A stretch of 9,489 nucleotides of DNA from Novimethylophilus sp036504375. GTDB lineage: Bacteria; Pseudomonadota; Gammaproteobacteria; Burkholderiales; Methylophilaceae. Below the pieces are notes generated by a model, which was not told the DNA's origin, did not search any database, and worked only from the letters and a program-made list of their open reading frames with translations. Positions 5,768 to 9,489 of this stretch are shown here, in pieces (position 1 is the stretch's first letter; the number at the start of each line of letters is the position of its first letter). The position numbers and the translations under genes were made by a program. The DNA lies in the NCBI RefSeq assembly GCF_036504375.1, contig NZ_DASXVH010000077.1, positions 1 through 9,489 of the forward strand, given 5' to 3'.

Positions 5768-6507
5768 ACGTAGAAGCTTTGCACCAGAGAGCCAATAATC
5801 AGGCTCCAACCGTCCACCAGCACGAACAGCATCAGCTTGAACGGGAATGAAATCGTCACCGGCGACAGCATCATCATGCCCATCGACATCAGTACGCTGG
5901 CCACCACCAGGTCGATGATAAGGAATGGGATGAAAATCACGAAGCCAATCTGGAAAGCCGTTTTCAGTTCCGAAATCACATAGGCCGGTACCAGAATCTT
6001 CAGCGGTACGGCTTCGGGGCCTTGCAACGGAGGGCTCTTTGAAATCTTGACGAACAATGCCAGATCATCTTTGCGCGTCTGACGCAGCATGAATTCCTTG
6101 AGCGGTTCCGCCCCTTGCTCCAGGGCCTGCATCAGGTTAACTTTATCGGCGACATAAGGCTGGTAAGCCCCAGTGTATATCTTATCGAACACCGGCCCCA
6201 TCACGAAAAAAGTAAGGAATAACGATAGCCCGATCAGCACCTGATTGGGCGGGGATTGTATCGTACCGATAGCCTGCCGCAACAATGCCAGCACGATTAC
6301 GATGCGGGTGAATGCCGTCATCATCAGCAATACCGCCGGCAGAAAAGTCAGCGCAGTGAGCAGAATCAGCGTCTGCAGCGAGAGCGAATAACTGGTAGCC
6401 CCGCCAAGCCCCGGGGCGCTGGTAAAGGCCGGGATGCCCTGCTCGGCAAACGCCAGAGTCGGTAAAACCAATCCTGCAATCATCCATGACCAAGCAGAGC
6501 GCTTCAC
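5764..6507 (-). CDS. fliP: Flagellar biosynthetic protein FliP (export gate), GTG start
   Basis: FliP forms the core pentamer of the flagellar export gate in the inner membrane. The 247-aa length fits. The N-terminus looks like a cleavable signal peptide (MKRSAWSW, then a hydrophobic core, ending LAFA at about residue 21), as in other FliP proteins. Conserved blocks are MTAFTRIVIVLALLRQAIG (about 63-81), SPPNQVLIGLSLFLTFFVM (85-103) and FQIGFVIFIPFLIIDLVVAS (185-204). The start is GTG at 6505-6507, overlapping the fliO TGA as GTGA. An internal ATG at codon 9 would cut into the signal peptide, so GTG is preferred. The TGA overlaps the fliQ ATG. Confidence 0.95.
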   Translation of the reverse strand: MKRSAWSWMIAGLVLPTLAFAEQGIPAFTSAPGLGGATSYSLSLQTLILLTALTFLPAVLLMMTAFTRIVIVLALLRQAIGTIQSPPNQVLIGLSLFLTFFVMGPVFDKIYTGAYQPYVADKVNLMQALEQGAEPLKEFMLRQTRKDDLALFVKISKSPPLQGPEAVPLKILVPAYVISELKTAFQIGFVIFIPFLIIDLVVASVLMSMGMMMLSPVTISFPFKLMLFVLVDGWSLIIGSLVQSFYV

Positions 6508-6956
6508 TTCGATACTCCACGCGAGGCAATCAGTTCTTTCAGCTTGTCGACAAAAGGCATTGCGGCGGATCCATTTTGCGCCAACCCAGCATTTGCCGGC
6601 CGTGGCATTTCATGCAAAAGCGTCACCTGCCCCTGAGCCACACCCAACACCAGGCGGGTTTCGCCGACATCCACCAGCACCACACGTTCCTTGGGGCCGA
6701 CCGCAACTGCGGCCACCACATGCAAATTTCCGGCACTACCCACTTGCCCCGGCGCCAGCCGCCGCAGCAGCCATGCCGTGCCGGCGATGGCAGCCAGCAC
6801 TATACCCAGCCCGAACAACATCTGCAGGGTGCCGGCAAGGGGCGAGGCGGAAATAGGCATGGTGGCCTGATCGGCCGCCATGACACACAGAGAAGGGAGA
6901 AGAAAAAGAGATCCTGCGACGACTATGCGACCGCCCCAAGCCAGCGCCGAGGTCAT
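6504..6956 (-). CDS. fliO: Flagellar protein FliO
   Basis: FliO is a membrane protein that helps assemble and stabilise FliP in the export gate. The 150-aa protein has an N-terminal hydrophobic segment resembling a signal peptide (residues 10-27, then AADQ) and a second membrane helix (about 43-64), followed by LLRRLAPG. The cytoplasmic FliO motif is at 80-106 (VVAAVAVGPKERVVLVDVGE). The start is placed at the ATG 6954-6956, which overlaps the fliN stop as ATGA. The frame extends upstream to 7055, but that stretch lies within fliN and has no FliO character. No ribosome site is visible, so coupling to fliN translation is likely. Confidence 0.92.
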   Translation of the reverse strand: MTSALAWGGRIVVAGSLFLLPSLCVMAADQATMPISASPLAGTLQMLFGLGIVLAAIAGTAWLLRRLAPGQVGSAGNLHVVAAVAVGPKERVVLVDVGETRLVLGVAQGQVTLLHEMPRPANAGLAQNGSAAMPFVDKLKELIASRGVSK

Positions 6957-7405
6957 TTGAGTTTTTTCAGTCGCTCGGAAGGGGTAATGATATCCGTGAG
7001 CCGAATGCCGAACTTTTCGTTGACCACTACAACTTCGCCTTGCGCCACCAGGCATCCATTGACGAATACATCCAAAGGCTCGCCGGCCAGTTCATTCAGC
7101 TCCACGACGGACCCCTGAGCCAGTTGCAGCAGATTGCGGATCGGCATGCGAGTACGGCCAAGCTCAACCGTCATCTGCACCGGGATATCCATCACCAGTT
7201 CCAGATTCTTGGTCGCTTCCGGAGGAAGCCCGGAGTCCGCGCTCAGGTTATCGAATACAGCCGCAGCCAGCGGAGGTGGTTCAGCGGCTTGCGCTGGCGC
7301 CTCAGCCGAGGCTTGTTCTGCCATGGCAGCCGCCCAATCGTCAGCGGTGAACTGTTCATTCTCGCCGGACTCGTCCGGAGCTGCGCTCGCCTCTTCTTCA
7401 GCCAT
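6953..7405 (-). CDS. fliN: Flagellar motor switch protein FliN
   Basis: FliN forms the lower C-ring with FliM, controls rotation direction and helps dock export cargo. The 150-aa protein has an acidic, Ala/Pro-rich N-terminal extension (residues 1-60) containing FTADDWAAAMAEQ, and a C-terminal SpoA domain (about 68-148) with LVMDIPVQMTVELGRTRMPI, GSVVELNELAGEPLDVFVNG and GEVVVVNEKFGIRLTDI. The ATG at 7403-7405 lies 4 nt after the fliM stop, with AGGA 7 nt upstream inside the fliM end. Confidence 0.96.
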   Translation of the reverse strand: MAEEEASAAPDESGENEQFTADDWAAAMAEQASAEAPAQAAEPPPLAAAVFDNLSADSGLPPEATKNLELVMDIPVQMTVELGRTRMPIRNLLQLAQGSVVELNELAGEPLDVFVNGCLVAQGEVVVVNEKFGIRLTDIITPSERLKKLK

Positions 7406-7409
7406 TGGG

Positions 7410-8396
7410 CTATCCTGTTACCGTATCTTCAGCCGTCAGGAACCGTTTGACCTTCAGCGCGTACTGGCCTTTATGCACACCATATCCGCACTCCAGCACA
7501 GGAACCCCCTCCACGCTTGCCGTAATGGATTCTGGAATATCGAGCGAAATCACATCGCCCACTTTCATTCCCAGCAGTTCGCGCACGGTCAATTCGGCCT
7601 GACTCAAATTCGCGACCAGCTTGACTTCGGTAGACTGCACCTGGCTGGAAAGGAAATTGACCCAGCGCTCGTCAACTTCCATGCGGTCGCCTTGCATACC
7701 CTCATAAAGCAGATCGCGTATCGGTTCAATCATAGCATAGGGCAAACATACGTGGAAATCGCCGCTGACCGAGCCAAGTTCGATATTGAATGTGGTCGTG
7801 ACCACGACTTCGCTGGGGGTGGCGATATTGGCAAACTGCGTGTTCATTTCGGAGCGTATATATTCGAAATCTATCGGATAAACCGGCTCCCAGGCCTTCT
7901 TCAGTTCGTCCATCGCGACACCGAGCAGATTCTGGATGATACGCTGCTCTGTCGGCGTGAAATCGCGCCCTTCCACGCGCATATGGAAACGCCCGTCACC
8001 GCCGAACAGATTGTCTACGACGAGAAACACCAGATTAGGGTCAAAAATCAGCAATGCGGTACCGCGCAGCGGATGGATGTGCACCATATTGAGGTTGGTG
8101 GGAACAACCAGGTTGCGGACGAATTCCGCGTACTTCATCAGCTTGACCGGGCCAACGGATATTTCTGCAGTACGGCGCGTAAAATTGAACAGCCCGATCC
8201 GGAAATTGCGCGCGAAACGCTCGTTGATGACTTCCATCGTGGGCATGCGCCCACGCACGATCTTGTCCTGGCTTGCAAGATTGTAAGTCTTTGGGCCGCC
8301 AGTATCCTCTGCCGCGCTGTCGTCAGCATCGGATTCGCCGGTAACGCCCTTCAGCAGGGCATCGACCTCTTCCTGTGACAGGATATCGTCGGACAT
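7410..8396 (-). CDS. fliM: Flagellar motor switch protein FliM
   Basis: FliM is the C-ring subunit that binds phosphorylated CheY and switches motor direction. The 328-aa length is standard. The N-terminal CheY-binding peptide is visible (LSQEEVDALLKG, residues 6-17), followed by an acidic linker (22-34). The CheC-like middle domain includes NLNMVHIHPLRGTALLIFDP (101-120) and FGGDGRF (131-137). A C-terminal SpoA domain contains LGMKVGDVISLDIPE. The presence of the CheY peptide implies chemotactic control of the motor. It starts 36 nt after fliL with only a weak, distant AGGCG, and ends 4 nt before fliN. Confidence 0.97.
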   Translation of the reverse strand: MSDDILSQEEVDALLKGVTGESDADDSAAEDTGGPKTYNLASQDKIVRGRMPTMEVINERFARNFRIGLFNFTRRTAEISVGPVKLMKYAEFVRNLVVPTNLNMVHIHPLRGTALLIFDPNLVFLVVDNLFGGDGRFHMRVEGRDFTPTEQRIIQNLLGVAMDELKKAWEPVYPIDFEYIRSEMNTQFANIATPSEVVVTTTFNIELGSVSGDFHVCLPYAMIEPIRDLLYEGMQGDRMEVDERWVNFLSSQVQSTEVKLVANLSQAELTVRELLGMKVGDVISLDIPESITASVEGVPVLECGYGVHKGQYALKVKRFLTAEDTVTG

Positions 8397-8432
8397 TGCT
8401 TTTTAATCGCCTGTTAAACTTTCGCCGGCTCG

Positions 8433-8936
8433 TTACTGCACGATATAGGAGGCGGGCAGAATCACCTCCCTGACCCCTTTGTTTTTATCTTTTATCTGGA
8501 TAGTTTCGTTAATTACCGTGCGCAGTTCTTCTTTGAGCTTGATATCGCTGCCCGGCTCCAGCATTTCCTTCATGGTTTTTCCACGCAATGTGCTGCTGAT
8601 GCGATCGCTAACCTTGGATTTGGACTCTCCGATCCTTTTGGCAACACCTTCGTCAAACACTTCCAACTCAATCTTCGGCACTTGCATGAAGTGGTTGCTG
8701 CCGTCCTCGGACCGCAGGTTAACGGTAAACTTTTCTTCGAAAGGAACCACCACAGCCTTGGCATGGACTTCTTCCGCCGGGGCGTCATCCTTGCCTCGCT
8801 TTTTCTTGCCGCTCAGCAGCATCAGGCCGGCGCCAGCGCCGATGGCTATTATCAGCACGGCGGCGATGATAATGACCAGCAACTTCTTCTTTTTAGGTGC
8901 AGAAACTTCTGTAGCTGCGCCGTCATCCTTAGCCAT
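8433..8936 (-). CDS. fliL: Flagellar basal body-associated protein FliL
   Basis: FliL is a single-pass inner-membrane protein that surrounds or supports the stator units at the basal body. The 167-aa protein has a short Lys-rich cytoplasmic start (KKKK at 15-18), one membrane helix (about 19-42), a charged linker (GKKKRGKDD) and a periplasmic FliL domain ending in REVILPASYIVQ. GGAG at 8944-8947 (as complement) lies 7 nt before the ATG. This is the first gene of the fliLMNOPQR run, with a 268-nt upstream gap carrying a candidate promoter. Confidence 0.95.
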   Translation of the reverse strand: MAKDDGAATEVSAPKKKKLLVIIIAAVLIIAIGAGAGLMLLSGKKKRGKDDAPAEEVHAKAVVVPFEEKFTVNLRSEDGSNHFMQVPKIELEVFDEGVAKRIGESKSKVSDRISSTLRGKTMKEMLEPGSDIKLKEELRTVINETIQIKDKNKGVREVILPASYIVQ

Positions 8937-9006
8937 GCATCGACTCCGTTAGCAAAAATTAATACGATGAGGGCGTAGCATGCCCACAATTACCTATTTG
9001 CTACGG

Positions 9007-9035
9007 TTTATAAACTTAATTTATATAAAAAACAA
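9007..9035 (-). promoter_or_regulatory. Candidate sigma-70 type promoter for fliL-fliR
   Basis: On the minus strand TTGTTT (9035-9030) and TATAAA (9012-9007) are separated by 17 bases in a strongly AT-rich stretch, with a predicted start near 9000 and a leader of about 60 nt. The -10 matches 5 of 6 positions and the -35 only 3 of 6. I saw no sigma-54 site with correct GG/GC spacing and no complete sigma-28 site in the gap, although both are common for flagellar operons. Confidence 0.4.
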
Positions 9036-9073
9036 GTGGTTTGCTGATCTATTTTATGCGACTTATCAGGTGA

Positions 9074-9093
9074 GCGGTCGATTAATCGGCCGC
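9074..9093. promoter_or_regulatory. 20-bp near-perfect palindrome upstream of fliL (possible operator)
   Basis: GCGGTCGATTAATCGGCCGC is self-complementary at every position pair except one (9078/9089). It is centred about 80 bp upstream of the predicted fliL transcript start, in non-coding DNA between the fliK terminator and the promoter. The position and symmetry suggest a site for a dimeric regulator. I cannot name the protein. Confidence 0.4.
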
Positions 9094-9148
9094 ATATCGC
9101 CGGCAACCTTTCACTGACCACATACAACCCATTGAAATAAAAAAGAAA

Positions 9149-9164
9149 GGCGCCACAAAGCGCC
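9149..9164 (-). terminator. Rho-independent terminator downstream of fliK
   Basis: On the minus strand GGCGC, a 6-base loop and GCGCC form a 5-bp G/C stem immediately followed by TTTCTTTTTTAT, a good U-tract. It lies about 40 bp after the fliK stop and points away from it, so it should end the fliK transcript before fliL. Confidence 0.72.
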
Positions 9165-9173
9165 AGGAGAAGA

Positions 9174-9190
9174 AGCCGCCAAACGCGGCT
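9174..9190 (-). terminator. Second hairpin between fliK stop and the terminator
   Basis: AGCCGC (9174-9179) and GCGGCT (9185-9190) form a perfect 6-bp stem with a 5-base loop, 14 bp after the fliK stop. No U-tract follows it, so alone it is not a classic terminator. Together with the hairpin at 9149-9164 it may act as a tandem structure or protect the fliK mRNA 3' end. Confidence 0.4.
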
Positions 9191-9204
9191 ATCGGAGAAA
9201 ATCG

Positions 9205-9489
9205 TTATGCGAAAAAGTCCACCATGCCGCGCCCCCGCAAAGGCTGGACGAAGGTGGTCAACGTTTCGCCGGAAAAGGTAGCATCCGCTACCGCCGAATG
9301 CCAGGATGCGCGGCCCTGCTCCTGCTGTTGCGAGGGCGCTTGCTGCTGCTGGGCGAAAGAGCCCACATTGACGGAGACGCTTCCCATGCCAATACCGGTG
9401 CCCCCCAACATTTCACGCAACCTGGGTGCCGCCGCTTCGATAGCCTCGCGCACTGACGCATGAGGTGTCATGAATGACAGATTGGCCTG
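9205..9489 (-). CDS. fliK: Flagellar hook-length control protein FliK, C-terminal part (partial)
   Basis: FliK is secreted during hook assembly and switches export specificity through its C-terminal domain when the hook reaches full length. The frame is open from the window edge to TAA at 9205-9207, giving 94 residues. The sequence NLSFMTPHASVREAIEAAAPRLREML matches the conserved FliK C-terminal segment (SxHxxVREALExxxPxLREML), followed by GIGMGSVSVNVGSF. A Gln-rich stretch (QQQQAPSQQQEQ) and a flexible tail ending RGRGMVDFFA follow, typical of FliK ends. The Met at 9471 is internal, since conserved sequence continues upstream of it. The N-terminus is outside the window. Confidence 0.9.
   Translation of the reverse strand, partial: QANLSFMTPHASVREAIEAAAPRLREMLGGTGIGMGSVSVNVGSFAQQQQAPSQQQEQGRASWHSAVADATFSGETLTTFVQPLRGRGMVDFFA

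Noticed and set aside
6957..7055. N-terminal extension of FliO upstream of 6956
   Set aside because: It lies wholly within fliN, is Arg/Ser-rich with no FliO similarity, and the ATGA overlap at 6953-6956 gives a start with a proper hydrophobic N-terminus.
7134..8378. Long open frame on the plus strand (414 codons) opposite fliM/fliN
   Set aside because: It is antisense to two highly conserved genes, has no recognisable domain and a composition typical of a shadow frame.
9081..9092. GCCGATTA on the minus strand, resembling the sigma-28 -10 element GCCGATAA
   Set aside because: No TAAA-like -35 element lies about 15 bases upstream, and the match is part of the palindrome at 9074-9093.

Overview
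The window looks like a chromosomal segment of a motile betaproteobacterium. The flagellar gene order and protein sequences fit that class, and a Nitrosomonadales/Gallionellaceae-like host is my guess. That placement is inference from protein feel and moderate GC content; no rRNA or taxonomic marker gene is present.

Left edge (1-1083): the 3' part of an IS3-family insertion sequence. It holds the end of orfA, a textbook A AAA AAG -1 frameshift signal followed by a 7-bp stem, the full DDE transposase half (orfB), and a right end of the TG...CA type. The IS stops about 5 bp from the stop codon of the next gene.

Nitrogen and polyphosphate region (1089-4024): a complete ammonium channel gene (amt, minus strand) and a complete two-domain PPK2-type polyphosphate:AMP phosphotransferase gene (pap, plus strand) diverge from a 233-bp intergenic region. 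On the amt side this region holds a well-spaced -24/-12 sigma-54 promoter. Further upstream is a cluster of TGCACCA half-sites that looks like NtrC enhancer sites. The amt gene therefore appears to be under classical nitrogen-limitation control. Whether pap shares that control is open.

Flagellar region (4037-9489, all minus strand): the 3' end of fliK, tandem terminator hairpins, a 268-bp non-coding gap with a candidate promoter and a 20-bp near-perfect palindrome, then fliL-fliM-fliN-fliO-fliP-fliQ-fliR. The genes from fliM onward are tightly packed, with GTGA/ATGA stop-start overlaps at fliN-fliO, fliO-fliP and fliP-fliQ. They encode the stator-associated FliL, the C-ring proteins FliM/FliN and the export gate FliO/P/Q/R. 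A 219-aa protein of unknown function is attached to the end, 3 nt after fliR. It carries an internal duplication with a repeated aromatic motif (FLAVxREaYYFW, where a is Y or F) and is the least explained gene here. It converges on pap with only 12 nt between the stop codons.

I saw no tRNA, rRNA, CRISPR array or obvious phage or defence system. The most interesting items are the duplicated fliR-linked protein, the NtrC/sigma-54 region shared by amt and pap, the palindrome in front of fliL, and the IS junction directly downstream of amt.
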